Source: JAHRVQ01 sp029941905 (GTDB lineage Bacteria > Pseudomonadota > Gammaproteobacteria > Pseudomonadales > Azotimanducaceae). Taken from it: a DNA stretch of 64,000 bases. The stretch covers positions 124,001-188,000 of the forward strand of contig JAPYTQ010000005.1 of assembly GCA_029941905.1 (NCBI GenBank), read 5' to 3'. The notes below the pieces were generated by a model. The model was not told the DNA's origin. It made no database searches and saw only the letters and a program-made list of their open reading frames with translations. Position numbers and translations under genes: made by a program. Of this stretch, positions 25,911 to 35,847 are shown one piece after another. Numbering within the stretch: position 1 is the stretch's first letter; each line of letters opens with the position of its first letter.

Positions 25911-27404
25911 ATGGCTGCTATTCTGGACGTATATGTCAATGGTGGATTTCGTAACAGTAAAGGCAGTGAGACGATTCCGGTGACCAATCCTGCGAATCAG
26001 GAGGTCCTGGTGGACGCGCCTTATTGCACCATGGAAGAAATTGATGAGGCTGTTGCGGCTGCCAGAACAGCTTTTGAAACCTGGCGTCTGGTGCCCGCAC
26101 CGGAAAGAGCCCGCTTTATGATGAAGTATCAAATGCTTCTGAAAGAAAAGCAGGATGAAATTGCGGAGGTGCTGTCCCAGGAGACCGGTAAAACCTTTGC
26201 CGATGCCCAGGGAGATATATGGCGCGGGATTGAAGTCGTTGAGCAGGCTTGTAATGTACCCGCAATGATGATGGGTGAGACCTCCGAAAATGTCGCCAGG
26301 GGTATCGATACTTACAGTTTGATTCAGCCATTGGGCGTGTGCGTTGGTATCACACCGTTTAACTTTCCGGCGATGATTCCCTTGTGGATGTTTCCCCTGG
26401 CGGTGGCTTGCGGAAACACATTTGTCTTGAAACCGTCGGAGCAGGATCCGATGACGCCCAATCTGCTGGTAGAACTGTTCTATCAGGCGGGATTCCCGAA
26501 GGACCTGGTTCAAATCGTTCACGGCGGCAAGGAACAGGTTAATGCATTGATAACCCATGCGGATACCCGGGCGATATCGTTTGTTGGTTCTGTACCCGTG
26601 GGGCAGCATGTTTACCGGTTGGGTACTGACAACCTAAAGCGGGTTCAATGCATGGCAGGGGCCAAGAACCATATGATCATTATGCCCGATGCAGATAAGG
26701 AGCAAACTATCAGTGCCCTGGTCGGTGCGTCGGTGGGTGCTGCAGGTCAACGTTGTATGGCGATTTCGGTTGCTGTTTTTGTCGGCGATGCCAGGAACTG
26801 GATTCCTGATGTGGCCGAGGCCATGTCCAAAGTTCGACCAGGTGCCTGGGATGACAATGGCGCCGGGTATGGACCCCAGATTAGTCAACAAGCCAGGGAC
26901 CGGGTGCTTGGCTATATCGAAAAAGGTAAGTCCGAGGGTGCCAATTGTGTACTCGATGGCAGTGATTGTACCGTCGACGGTTTGCCGGATGGTAACTGGG
27001 TTGGTCCGACACTATTCAGTGATGTTACCCGTGAGATGAGTATTTACACCGATGAAATATTCGGCCCGGTATTGGTCGGCCTTAATGCCGAGAGCCTGGA
27101 TGAGGCGATTCAAACGATCAATGACAATCCCTTCGGTAACGGAACATCAATCTTCACTTCCTCCGGTGGGGCTGCAAGAAAGTTCCAGAGCGAAATTGAG
27201 GTGGGCCAGGTGGGTATTAATATTCCTATTCCTGTGCCGTTGCCGTTCTTCTCGTTCACCGGCTGGAAAAACTCCTTTTACGGCGACCAACACGCCTACG
27301 GCAAACAGGCAGTGCGGTTCTATACAGAAACCAAGACCATTACTGCACGATGGTTTTCAAGCGATGCTGTTGTCTCGGACAATATGACGATTTCGCTGAA
27401 GTAA
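25911..27404 (+). CDS. mmsA: methylmalonate-semialdehyde dehydrogenase (CoA-acylating)
   Basis: 497 residues. The ALDH fold is complete: catalytic Cys in AGQRCMAISVAV, cofactor segment ITPFNFPAMIPLWMFPLAVACGNTFVLKPSEQDP, and the MMSDH-specific AGAKNHMIIMPDAD in place of the usual Glu-containing motif. It converts methylmalonate semialdehyde, from valine or thymine, to propionyl-CoA with NAD+ and CoA. First gene of a five-gene valine operon; spacing to the next gene is 24 bp. Confidence 0.95.
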   Translation: MAAILDVYVNGGFRNSKGSETIPVTNPANQEVLVDAPYCTMEEIDEAVAAARTAFETWRLVPAPERARFMMKYQMLLKEKQDEIAEVLSQETGKTFADAQGDIWRGIEVVEQACNVPAMMMGETSENVARGIDTYSLIQPLGVCVGITPFNFPAMIPLWMFPLAVACGNTFVLKPSEQDPMTPNLLVELFYQAGFPKDLVQIVHGGKEQVNALITHADTRAISFVGSVPVGQHVYRLGTDNLKRVQCMAGAKNHMIIMPDADKEQTISALVGASVGAAGQRCMAISVAVFVGDARNWIPDVAEAMSKVRPGAWDDNGAGYGPQISQQARDRVLGYIEKGKSEGANCVLDGSDCTVDGLPDGNWVGPTLFSDVTREMSIYTDEIFGPVLVGLNAESLDEAIQTINDNPFGNGTSIFTSSGGAARKFQSEIEVGQVGINIPIPVPLPFFSFTGWKNSFYGDQHAYGKQAVRFYTETKTITARWFSSDAVVSDNMTISLK

Positions 27405-27428
27405 TTAGGCCTTTTCCCGGAACTGGTT

Positions 27429-28589
27429 ATGGATTTTGACCTCAGCGAGGATCAACTGGCATTTCAGGAAACTGCCCGGGCATTTTCCGACAAAGAATTT
27501 AAACCCAACGCTGCGAACTGGGATGCAGGCAAGGTCTTCCCTAAAAAAGTAATTTCCCTGGCGGGCAGTCTCGGTTTCTGTGGTTTGTATTGCCCTGAGG
27601 ATATCGGTGGGCTGGGGCTAAGCCGACTGGATTCCAGTATTGTGTTGGAACAACTCGCCATGGGTTGCACATCGACGACCGCCTTTATCTCTATTCACAA
27701 TATGGCTACCTGGATGATTGCCAGCTTCGCCAGCCAAGAGACGATTGAGGAATTCTGTCCTTCTCTCATCTCAGGTGATGACCTGGCCAGCTATTGCCTG
27801 ACGGAACCTGGCGCTGGTTCGGATGCTGCATCGTTGCGGACCAGAGCGGTTTTGACGGGTGACAAATATATTGTCAACGGCAGCAAGATGTTTATATCCG
27901 GCGCTGGAGAAACGGACGTACTCGTTACCATGGTTCGCACCGGGGAGGAGGGAGCAAAGGGTATCTCGACCCTGGCGATTCCGGCTGATTCTGCCGGTAT
28001 CAGCTACGGCGCTAATCTTGAAAAAATGGGCTGGCACAGCCAGCCAACCCGGGAAATTTCCTTCGAAGATGTTGAGGTGCCAGTGAAGTACCTCCTCGGT
28101 AATGAAGGTGATGGGTTCAAGATCGCGATGAAGGGGCTGGATGGTGGTCGCATCAATATTGCGACCTGTTCTATTGGTACCGCGCAAGCGGCGGTGAATC
28201 GGACCCAGGCCTACATGCTGGAAAGAGAGCAATTTGGCGAGTCATTGAGCAATTTTCAGGCGCTCCAGTTCAGGCTGGCCGACATGGTGACTGAGCTGGT
28301 GGCTGCCCGGCAGATGGTTCGATTGGCAGCCTTCAAAGTGGATCAGGGGAGCCCCGAAGCTGCAGTTTATTCGGCCATGGCGAAACGGTTTGCCACCGAT
28401 GTGGGTTTTGAGGTCTGTAATCAGGCACTCCAGTTGCATGGAGGATACGGCTATATGCAGGAATATCCCCTTGAGCGCTATATCCGTGATACCCGTGTGC
28501 ACCAGATACTGGAAGGGACCAATGAGATCATGAGGCTGGTAATTTCACGTCGCTTGTTGACACTGGCAGACGTGGAATTGATACAGTAG
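27429..28589 (+). CDS. acyl-CoA dehydrogenase, probably isobutyryl-CoA dehydrogenase
   Basis: 386 residues. FAD-binding segments are YCLTEPGAGSDAASLRT and WHSQPTREISFEDV; C-terminal QLHGGYGYMQEYPLERYIRDTRVHQILEGTNEIMRLVI carries the catalytic Glu (in LEGTNEI). Position inside the valine operon argues that the substrate is isobutyryl-CoA, giving methacrylyl-CoA. Family membership is certain, substrate inferred from context. Confidence 0.9.
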   Translation: MDFDLSEDQLAFQETARAFSDKEFKPNAANWDAGKVFPKKVISLAGSLGFCGLYCPEDIGGLGLSRLDSSIVLEQLAMGCTSTTAFISIHNMATWMIASFASQETIEEFCPSLISGDDLASYCLTEPGAGSDAASLRTRAVLTGDKYIVNGSKMFISGAGETDVLVTMVRTGEEGAKGISTLAIPADSAGISYGANLEKMGWHSQPTREISFEDVEVPVKYLLGNEGDGFKIAMKGLDGGRINIATCSIGTAQAAVNRTQAYMLEREQFGESLSNFQALQFRLADMVTELVAARQMVRLAAFKVDQGSPEAAVYSAMAKRFATDVGFEVCNQALQLHGGYGYMQEYPLERYIRDTRVHQILEGTNEIMRLVISRRLLTLADVELIQ

Positions 28590-28660
28590 GTTAGTAGCGG
28601 TTCGATAAACACATGTTCACATGAACTAGTCGCAAGAAACGATAATTTTTGGGAAATGGA

Positions 28661-29446
28661 ATGAGTGAAAAGAGCGAAAAACTGTTGTTCGAAATGAAGG
28701 GCCACACAGCCGTGATTACGATAAACACTCCACCCGCCAATACGTGGGACGAGGAAAGCCTGCCCCGGTTGGGAGAACTGGTTGAACAGCTCAGTCAGGA
28801 TACCGAGTGTTATAGCCTGGTGATCACGGGTCAGGGGGAAAAGTTTTTCTCGGCCGGGGCAGATCTGAAGATGTTTGCCTCAGGCGACAAGGCCGTGGCC
28901 CGGGAACTTGCAACAAAATTTAGTGGTGCCTTCGAAACCCTGAGCAAATTCAGGGGAGTTTCTATCGCGGCGATTAACGGATTCGCCATGGGCGGCGGTC
29001 TTGAGTGTGCCATGGCATGTGATATTCGCATTGTCGAATCCCATGCGGTAGTGGGTTTGCCTGAGGCAACTGTGGGTCTGCTCCCGGCGGGGCTCGGTAC
29101 CCAGCATCTTGCATGGCTTGTCGGGGAAGGTTGGGCAAAACGAATGGTGCTCTGCGGTGAACGGATTGACGCAGAGACAGCACTCAGGATTGGCCTGGTG
29201 GAAGAGATTGTCGAGAAAGGTGAAAGTCTGGAGAAAGCCCTGTCATTGGCCAAACAGGTAGAAAATCAGAGCCCAACCAGTGTCTCTGCGTGTAAGAAAC
29301 TTATTCAATCGGCTCGTTCGGGGTCGATGACAGATGCCTATCCTGATGAAAGCGATGCTTTTGTTGCCTTGTTTGACACTCAGGATCAGAAAGAAGGCGT
29401 ACTTGCATTTCTTGAAAAGAGAAAACCTGTATGGAAAAACGCCTAG
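28661..29446 (+). CDS. enoyl-CoA hydratase/isomerase family protein
   Basis: 261 residues from ATG 28661. Crotonase motifs: FSAGADLKMFA for the oxyanion hole, INGFAMGGGLECAMACDIRIV for the second, and a Glu in LPEATVGLLPAGLGT. Its place between isobutyryl-CoA dehydrogenase and 3-hydroxyisobutyryl-CoA hydrolase fits hydration of methacrylyl-CoA. A TTG 12 bp upstream is in frame but the ATG is favoured. Confidence 0.9.
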   Translation: MSEKSEKLLFEMKGHTAVITINTPPANTWDEESLPRLGELVEQLSQDTECYSLVITGQGEKFFSAGADLKMFASGDKAVARELATKFSGAFETLSKFRGVSIAAINGFAMGGGLECAMACDIRIVESHAVVGLPEATVGLLPAGLGTQHLAWLVGEGWAKRMVLCGERIDAETALRIGLVEEIVEKGESLEKALSLAKQVENQSPTSVSACKKLIQSARSGSMTDAYPDESDAFVALFDTQDQKEGVLAFLEKRKPVWKNA

Positions 29447-29478
29447 TTTGAATATGGTTATGCAAATGGATTTAAAAA

Positions 29479-30597
29479 ATGTCAGATGAAGTCCTGTTCG
29501 AAACATTCGGATTAAAAAACGGCCAAACCGCGGGTGTGGTAACACTCAACATCGAAAAGACCCTCAACAGCCTGAGTTTGAAAATGGTTGAATTGATGGC
29601 GCCACAACTTGCCAACTGGGAGAAAGATGACGACATCGTATTTGTGTTGTTTCAAGGTGCTGGTGATCGGGCTTTTTGCGCAGGCGGTGACGTTCAGGCC
29701 TTGTATCACGATATGGTCGAACATAAGGGTGGTCCTTGTCCATACTGCGATGCCTTCTTTGAACAGGAATATCGCCTCGATTATCAAATTCGTACCTACA
29801 AAAAACCCACCCTCGTCTGGGGTCATGGCATTGTCATGGGCGGCGGGCTTGGCATATTGTCGGCTTGCAGCCATCGGATCGGTACAGAAAGAACACGTAT
29901 TGCCATGCCAGAAATTACTATCGGGTTGATTCCTGATGCCGGGGCGACCTGGTCCTTTTCTCGCATGGAGGAACACTGGGCTTATTTTCTTGCCTGGACG
30001 GGCAGTAGCATCAATGGCCGGGACGCGAAACAGGTGGGGTTGATTGATTTTTTGGTTAATCATCAATACAAGCGGGATTTCATCGATCAGTTAGGGCAAC
30101 AGGATTGGTCGGGTGATCCTGAAGCAGTACTCAGTCATCTTATTGCGAATTTTGAATCCAGAAGCAGTGATTTCCCGGATGGACAATTGGAACGCCATGA
30201 GGAATTGATTCGAGATGTTGTTGTAGCTGCGCTTACGAGTGAAAATCCGGTTGCGAATTTCCGGGATTCCCTGGATCGATTGACAGGTGATAACTGGCTT
30301 GAAAAAGCCGCTGCCACGTTTGACGGTGGTGCCCCCACGACAGCACATATCATTGTTGAACAGTTTCGGCGTGCCAAAAGCATGACCATGAAGGAAACGT
30401 TTCAGCTGGAGCTGACCCTTGCGGTGCAATGCAGCCGACATCCTGATTTTGCTGAAGGCGTTCGTGCACTACTGATTGAGAAAGATAACAGACCATCCTG
30501 GTATCATGGGGTGATGGGTGAAGTTCCCAACGAATGGGTTGAGGAGCATTTTTACGAACCGTGGACTCAGCATCCCATGCAGGATCTGGCGGAATAG
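29479..30597 (+). CDS. 3-hydroxyisobutyryl-CoA hydrolase
   Basis: 372 residues, the size of HIBCH rather than a plain crotonase. AFCAGGDVQALYHDMVEH, WGHGIVMGGGLGI and MPEITIGLIPDAGATWSF are family marks, with the catalytic Glu in MPEI and the Asp in PDAG. It releases free 3-hydroxyisobutyrate from the CoA ester, avoiding toxic methacrylyl-CoA build-up. Clear partner of mmsB, 15 bp on. Confidence 0.9.
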   Translation: MSDEVLFETFGLKNGQTAGVVTLNIEKTLNSLSLKMVELMAPQLANWEKDDDIVFVLFQGAGDRAFCAGGDVQALYHDMVEHKGGPCPYCDAFFEQEYRLDYQIRTYKKPTLVWGHGIVMGGGLGILSACSHRIGTERTRIAMPEITIGLIPDAGATWSFSRMEEHWAYFLAWTGSSINGRDAKQVGLIDFLVNHQYKRDFIDQLGQQDWSGDPEAVLSHLIANFESRSSDFPDGQLERHEELIRDVVVAALTSENPVANFRDSLDRLTGDNWLEKAAATFDGGAPTTAHIIVEQFRRAKSMTMKETFQLELTLAVQCSRHPDFAEGVRALLIEKDNRPSWYHGVMGEVPNEWVEEHFYEPWTQHPMQDLAE

Positions 30598-30612
30598 ACT
30601 AAGGAGCAAGAC

Positions 30613-31503
30613 ATGGCCACAGTTGGCTTTATTGGGTTAGGTAATATGGGTGGGCCAATGGCTGGTAATCTTATCAAAGCCGGTCACAAGGTAAAGGCTT
30701 TCGATATTGTGCCTGAGTCACTGCAGAATCTCGTTCAGCAAGGAGCGGAGGCTTGCAAGACAGCAGCCGAGTCGACGGTTGATGTCGATGTCCTGATCTC
30801 GATGTTACCCGCGTCAGCACACGTTGAATCATTGTATCTGGGGGATGAGGGTCTGCTAAACCGCATATCGCCAAAAACCCTGGTAATCGACTGCAGTACA
30901 ATTGCACCTTCATCGTCAAGAAAAGTAAATGAGGCGGCTGTTGAGAAAAATATAGAAATGATTGACGCCCCGGTGTCCGGAGGCGTTGGTGGCGCTGTCG
31001 CAGGCACACTGACTTTTATCGTTGGCGGCACGCCGATTGCGCATGAACGAGCCCGGCCAGTCCTTGAAGCGATGGGCAAGAATATCTTTCTTGCGGGGAC
31101 AGCGGGGGCTGGCCAGGCTGCCAAGATCTGTAACAATATGCTGTTGGCGGTCTTGATGACAGGTACGGCCGAAGCCTTGCAACTGGGTGTTGATAACGGC
31201 CTCGATCCTGCTGTGCTATCTGAGATCATGCGCGAAAGCTCCGGTGGAAATTGGGCATTGCAGGTCTATAACCCCTATCCCGGCGTCATGGCAGCGGCAC
31301 CCGCTTCCAACAACTACGAGGGGGGGTTCCTGGTCGACCTGATGGTCAAGGATCTGGGGTTGGCGATGGAATCTGCCCTGGAACAGGGCGCGTCCACACC
31401 CATGGGGTCACTGGCAAGGAATCTGTATGTCAATCACGCCAAAGACGGGAACGGCAGAATTGATTTTTCCAGCATTCAAAAGATCTTCACAAAGATCACA
31501 TGA
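30613..31503 (+). CDS. mmsB: 3-hydroxyisobutyrate dehydrogenase
   Basis: 296 residues. NAD-binding GFIGLGNMGGPMAGNL at the start, substrate motif APVSGGVGGAVAGTL, and catalytic Lys in GAGQAAKICNNMLL. It oxidises 3-hydroxyisobutyrate to methylmalonate semialdehyde, which mmsA then uses; the operon so covers isobutyryl-CoA to propionyl-CoA. Ends within the reading frame upstream of the following kinase gene, but the chosen start of that gene avoids overlap. Confidence 0.95.
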   Translation: MATVGFIGLGNMGGPMAGNLIKAGHKVKAFDIVPESLQNLVQQGAEACKTAAESTVDVDVLISMLPASAHVESLYLGDEGLLNRISPKTLVIDCSTIAPSSSRKVNEAAVEKNIEMIDAPVSGGVGGAVAGTLTFIVGGTPIAHERARPVLEAMGKNIFLAGTAGAGQAAKICNNMLLAVLMTGTAEALQLGVDNGLDPAVLSEIMRESSGGNWALQVYNPYPGVMAAAPASNNYEGGFLVDLMVKDLGLAMESALEQGASTPMGSLARNLYVNHAKDGNGRIDFSSIQKIFTKIT

Positions 31504-31555
31504 GCCGGGGATTGAGACCTTACCTAACAATTACAGGGCAGGAATAGACCAGCCA

Positions 31556-32551
31556 ATGGTTGGCTATGAATTACCGGCGTCAAGGCGGGAAGCCATTGTA
31601 AAGGAGTTTCCGGAATCCGGACCCGCATGGATTGCCGATTATCCCGGTTTGCTTAAGACCTTTGTGGAACGCTGGGAATTGGTGTTAAAGGAGTCGGTAA
31701 CGATCGGTCTGCCCATCAATATGATCTATCTGGCTGAGTCAGTAACCGGAGATCCACGGGTCCTCAAGATTGGCCACCCCCATCCAGAACAGCTAACCGA
31801 GATAAAGACGCTGAGATTCTATCGGGGCCGGTCAGCAGTTCAAATTCTTGATGCAGACGAAACACTGGGTGCCCTGCTGCTGGAGCGGCTCGATCCCGGT
31901 ACCACCTTGCGCCAGCGCGCTAATGACATTAGCAATGACAAGAACGAAATAAAGTCAGCTATCGAGTTGATGCAGAATCTTCCGGTGCGTTATTCAGAAC
32001 CAGATTCAGCGCCTGGCACCAGAGATATATCACAGCATATTGATTTGCCGACGTTTGACCGCTGGATAAAGGGAGGATTCAGCGAGTTTCGGGAAAAGTA
32101 TCCCGAAGAAACTGAATTTCTTGACTATCTGGTTGCCGCAGAAGCGGCTTTTGCTTATCTGGAGTCCGGGTCACCGCAGCGCTATGTGCTTCATGGGGAC
32201 CTGCACCATGAAAACATACTACTGGACACTCAAAGAGGCTGGGTAGCGATCGATCCAAAAGGTGTTATTGGACCTAAAATACTCGAGTGTGGCAGGTTCC
32301 TGCACAACTTTCTTGAGGATGAGCTGCAGGGTGATTCCAGAGTTATCGACGCGCACGTTGATGATTTGTGCGAACTGCTTTTAGCGAGATATCAGGTTTT
32401 CGGCGAAATCCTGGGCTACGGGATCACCGATTTGGCGCGGGCCGCATTTATTGATGCCACCCTCGGTACCTGCTGGACACTGAACAACGGTGGCTCAGCA
32501 GAAGTTGGCATACAGCTGGTCAGAGCGACTTACAAGCTTGTATCAGATTAA
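31556..32551 (+). CDS. aminoglycoside/hydroxyurea phosphotransferase-family kinase
   Basis: 331 residues from ATG 31556; the frame is open to 31427, but that part lies within mmsB in another frame. VLHGDLHHENILLD is the catalytic loop (Asp and His-rich), and VAIDPKGVIGPKILECG the metal-binding Asp; both match the APH(6)/HUR (PF04655) group. A GALLLERLDPGTTL segment precedes. Some members inactivate streptomycin or hydroxyurea, but most environmental ones have unknown small-molecule substrates. Downstream of the valine operon and convergent (9-bp overlap) with ygfZ. Confidence 0.8.
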   Translation: MVGYELPASRREAIVKEFPESGPAWIADYPGLLKTFVERWELVLKESVTIGLPINMIYLAESVTGDPRVLKIGHPHPEQLTEIKTLRFYRGRSAVQILDADETLGALLLERLDPGTTLRQRANDISNDKNEIKSAIELMQNLPVRYSEPDSAPGTRDISQHIDLPTFDRWIKGGFSEFREKYPEETEFLDYLVAAEAAFAYLESGSPQRYVLHGDLHHENILLDTQRGWVAIDPKGVIGPKILECGRFLHNFLEDELQGDSRVIDAHVDDLCELLLARYQVFGEILGYGITDLARAAFIDATLGTCWTLNNGGSAEVGIQLVRATYKLVSD

Positions 32552-33403
32552 GCTTGACACTTGAAGGCCCTGCTTGGCATTAGCGAGGTCTACGACCGTC
32601 AAAGCGGTCTGGTCAGCCAGGAAATACTGACCGTCATCGGTAGATTTTGTCTGGATCACTGCGAGAAATTCCTGCCCCTGGCTGGTAACAATAGTCCCCA
32701 CTGATCTGTTCGCGTTGTTGAGTAAATTATCACCATTTTTGATGGCTGTGGTTTGCCTCGCATGACCCCGATGCAGGCGTTTCTTGAGCTCGCCCCGATA
32801 CTGCATGCGTGCCACGATTTCCTGGCCCAGGTAACAACCCTTGTCGAAGCTGATTCCACCTAGTTCGTGCTGGTTAAACATCTGTGGTATGAAGCTATTT
32901 GCCGAGTGCTCATCGACCCAGGCATGTCCCTGCATAATATCTGCTGCAATCCAGGGTGAAATGTCATCAGCTGCACTCCTCGACTTGCCTGTCCAGATTT
33001 CATACCGTGTCCCATCAACGCAAATGACTTTGTCGTCGTCAATGACAGAGAACGTTCCTGGTATTGGTGGGAAACCTGCCATGGATTCCATGCGACCATA
33101 GCAGTGATAACTGTCAGACAGATCCCTGGTTACTGCTTTTGAGAAAACGATGTATTTCTTCAAAAATCCCTGTGTCGGAGATACGAGGCTACGTGACATT
33201 CGCAACAGATAACCGTCGTCGATAGCCACGACGTAAAAATTTGACACCATTCGTCCCTGAATATTGCAAATTGCTCCGAGACGAACTTCCCCCGGGTCCA
33301 GAACTTCAAGATCACAGGTGGTGTAACCCTGAAGAAATTTTGTCGCGTCTTTGCCGGTAACCGAAAGAAAACCGAACCGTGAGAGAGAAAGCAGTTCATC
33401 CAT
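32543..33403 (-). CDS. ygfZ: folate-binding Fe-S assembly protein YgfZ
   Basis: 286 residues. The family signature K188-G-C-Y-L-G-Q-E-I is present, with the essential Cys190. The GcvT-like fold is seen in LSVTGKDATKFLQGYTTCDL and AICNIQGRMVSNFYVV. YgfZ helps maintain [Fe-S] enzymes, including MiaB, using tetrahydrofolate. Divergent from sdhE, with an 80-bp intergenic region. Confidence 0.93.
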   Translation of the reverse strand: MDELLSLSRFGFLSVTGKDATKFLQGYTTCDLEVLDPGEVRLGAICNIQGRMVSNFYVVAIDDGYLLRMSRSLVSPTQGFLKKYIVFSKAVTRDLSDSYHCYGRMESMAGFPPIPGTFSVIDDDKVICVDGTRYEIWTGKSRSAADDISPWIAADIMQGHAWVDEHSANSFIPQMFNQHELGGISFDKGCYLGQEIVARMQYRGELKKRLHRGHARQTTAIKNGDNLLNNANRSVGTIVTSQGQEFLAVIQTKSTDDGQYFLADQTALTVVDLANAKQGLQVSSLI

Positions 33404-33483
33404 GGTTTATATCTTACCTGTTCAGGAATTGAAAAAGGTATAATTTTTGGAATAGCCTATTATGAGGGCAAGGTAAACGATTA

Positions 33484-33735
33484 ATGCCAGAAGACTTAAA
33501 ACTAAATCGAATGAGATGGCGCAGCAGAAGAGGGATGTTGGAACTGGATCTGCTGCTGCTACCATTTTTTGATGAAGCCTACCGGGATTTACCAGAGAAA
33601 CAGCAACGAGCCTTCGAAAACCTGTTAGAGCAGGATGATCCTGATCTGTTGCAATGGTTCAGTCAAAAGGCATCACCTTCTGATCCGGGGATGGCTGAGC
33701 TGGTAAAGATTATCCTGGCGCGTGTCCAGCCTTGA
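33484..33735 (+). CDS. sdhE: FAD assembly factor SdhE
   Basis: 83 residues. The motif R-G-M-L-E-L-D within RSRRGMLELDLLLLPFF is diagnostic of SdhE, which helps attach FAD to succinate dehydrogenase. A TATAAT hexamer (33439-33444) lies in the 80-bp gap to ygfZ and may be part of a promoter. Followed by ygfX with overlapping frames, the usual partnership. Confidence 0.93.
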   Translation: MPEDLKLNRMRWRSRRGMLELDLLLLPFFDEAYRDLPEKQQRAFENLLEQDDPDLLQWFSQKASPSDPGMAELVKIILARVQP

Positions 33736-34213
33736 ACCATTACCAGGAGAATACCGTGCGACACCAGACGTGGGACCGACATGGATGATCTGCATGGATA
33801 ATCTGGACATTCGTTGCAAACCCTCCTTTCTGCATCTTGGTTTGATGTTGATTGTCCACGGATTGGCTGTTGTTTGTGTTTTTTTGGTCCAGCAGCCACT
33901 CTGGCTTGAACTCATGGTTGTGCTGTTTGCAGCTATCTCGTTGCTTCACTTTGGCCGCCTGTCGGTACTGCGCCATCCACTGGCAATCAGTCGAATTCAG
34001 GCAGATTCCAATCATTGGCAGATCACACTGGTTAATGGGGATACCAGGCAGGTGCGTCAAAGTGGCGAGGTATTGGTTTGGCCATGGCTGGTTGTCGCCG
34101 TCTTTCGAGACAAGGCCGGGTTCTATCCGATGGTTCTAATGCCTGACAGCCTCTCTGAATTTGATCACAGGCGAAGCCGAATTTACTTCCTGCTATATTG
34201 TTTTCAGGGCTGA
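33722..34213 (+). CDS. ygfX: YgfX/CptA-like membrane protein
   Basis: 163 residues if started at GTG 33722; more probably translation begins at ATG 33785 or 33794, since E. coli YgfX starts a few residues before the LDIRxS-like motif seen here (MDNLDIRCKPS). Two TM helices (LGLMLIVHGLAVVCVFLV and LELMVVLFAAISLLHF) are followed by a beta-rich domain (WQITLVNGDTRQVRQSGEVLVWPWLVVAVF). YgfX interacts with SdhE and the cell-division apparatus. Overlaps sdhE by 14 bp or follows by about 50 bp, depending on start. Confidence 0.8.
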   Translation: MSSLEPLPGEYRATPDVGPTWMICMDNLDIRCKPSFLHLGLMLIVHGLAVVCVFLVQQPLWLELMVVLFAAISLLHFGRLSVLRHPLAISRIQADSNHWQITLVNGDTRQVRQSGEVLVWPWLVVAVFRDKAGFYPMVLMPDSLSEFDHRRSRIYFLLYCFQG

Positions 34214-34242
34214 GTTTCCAGGCTGAATAGCCGGTTAACCTG

Positions 34243-35847
34243 CTATCCGAATCGAGGTGGCACCAGTACTGTATCAGCGGGAAATTCATTCAATTCAGGG
34301 TAATCAAGGGTGAAGTGCAATCCGCGGCTTTCCTTTCGCTGTATTGCCGATTGAATAATCAGGTCAGCCACTTTCATCAGGTTTCGTAGTTCGATCAGGT
34401 CGCTGCTGATTCGGTAATTACTGTAATACTCCGTCACCTCCTGATTTAGCAACTGGACTCTACGCCTGGCCCGTTGCAATCGTTTGCTGGTCCGGACGAT
34501 ACCAACGTAGTCCCACATAAAGCGCCTTAACTCTTCCCAATTGTGTGAAATAACCACATCTTCATCAGAGTTGGTGACCTGGGATTCATCCCAGTGAGGT
34601 ATCTTCCAATCCTCCCAGGTGACCTCATTGGTGCGGATATGTTTGGCCGCCTCGATGGCGAACACCATACACTCCAACAGTGAATTGCTCGCCATTCGAT
34701 TTGCGCCGTGCAGACCGGTGAAGCTGGACTCGCCAATGGCGTAGAGATTGGGGATATCAGTCAGGCCTGATTTGTCCGTGACGATGCCGCCACAGGTGTA
34801 GTGAGCCGCAGGCACAATCGGTATCGCTGATTGTGTAATGTCGATACCGAGTTCAAGGCAGCGCGTATAGATTGTGGGGAAGTGACTCTTGATGAATTCA
34901 GGTTCTTTGTGACTGATGTCGAGGTAAACACAATCACAACCCAGGCGTTTCATTTCATGGTCAATGGCGCGGGCAACAATATCCCTGGGGGCCAGTTCTG
35001 CACGATCATCGAATCTGTGCATAAATCGGCTACCATCGGGCAGTATGAGCGTGGCGCCTTCGCCACGCAGCGCTTCAGAAACTAAAAAAGACCTCGCTTC
35101 TGGATGGTAAAGGCAGGTGGGATGGAACTGGTTAAATTCCATGTTGGCGACCCGACAACCCGCTCGCCAGGCCATGGCAATACCGTCACCGGACGCCGTG
35201 TCGGGATTGCTGGTGTACAGGTAAACCTTACTGGCGCCCCCCGTAGCGACGATGACATATCTGGCGCGGAAGAGTTCGACGTGGCTACTTTCCAGGTTAA
35301 GCACATAAGCCCCAATACAGGCATTACCGGGCTGTCCGATTCGATCTTTGGTGATCAGGTCGACGGCCACGTACTTTTCGAATATTTCGACATTTTGATG
35401 GGTCGACAAACCCTGTTCGAGCTTTGAGGCGAGTTCTCTGCCGGTGGCATCCGCCGCATGAATCACCCGCCGGTGGCTGTGCCCGCCTTCCTTGGTGAGA
35501 TGAAACTCCTGCCTGCCGTCGGGTTGGGTTTCCTTGTCGAATTCAACGCCCAGGTCAACCAGCCAGTTGACGACCTCGGCGCTGTGTTCAACTGTAAACC
35601 GGACTACGTCTTCATGACACAGTCCGGCCCCGGCATCAAGGGTATCGGTGATGTGAGATTCAATCGTGTCATATTCGTCCAGCACCGCCGCGACTCCGCC
35701 CTGGGCATAGTAGGTGGATCCCTCGTTGGCAACATCCTTGCACAACATGGCAATTGAATACGCCTGGGGGAGCTTCAGCGCGGCGGTCATTCCGGCTGCA
35801 CCGCTGCCAATAATCAGCACGTCATGAGTATGAGTTTCTGTATTCAC
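34243..35847 (-). CDS. nadB: L-aspartate oxidase
   Basis: 534 residues, usual length. FAD-binding GSGAAGMTAALKLP, the ALP flavin-region NEGSTYYAQGGVAAVLD, and active-site Arg region HFTLDYPE at the C-terminus fit NadB. It oxidises aspartate to iminoaspartate for NAD synthesis. Divergent from rpoE, as in Pseudomonas. Confidence 0.96.
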   Translation of the reverse strand: MNTETHTHDVLIIGSGAAGMTAALKLPQAYSIAMLCKDVANEGSTYYAQGGVAAVLDEYDTIESHITDTLDAGAGLCHEDVVRFTVEHSAEVVNWLVDLGVEFDKETQPDGRQEFHLTKEGGHSHRRVIHAADATGRELASKLEQGLSTHQNVEIFEKYVAVDLITKDRIGQPGNACIGAYVLNLESSHVELFRARYVIVATGGASKVYLYTSNPDTASGDGIAMAWRAGCRVANMEFNQFHPTCLYHPEARSFLVSEALRGEGATLILPDGSRFMHRFDDRAELAPRDIVARAIDHEMKRLGCDCVYLDISHKEPEFIKSHFPTIYTRCLELGIDITQSAIPIVPAAHYTCGGIVTDKSGLTDIPNLYAIGESSFTGLHGANRMASNSLLECMVFAIEAAKHIRTNEVTWEDWKIPHWDESQVTNSDEDVVISHNWEELRRFMWDYVGIVRTSKRLQRARRRVQLLNQEVTEYYSNYRISSDLIELRNLMKVADLIIQSAIQRKESRGLHFTLDYPELNEFPADTVLVPPRFG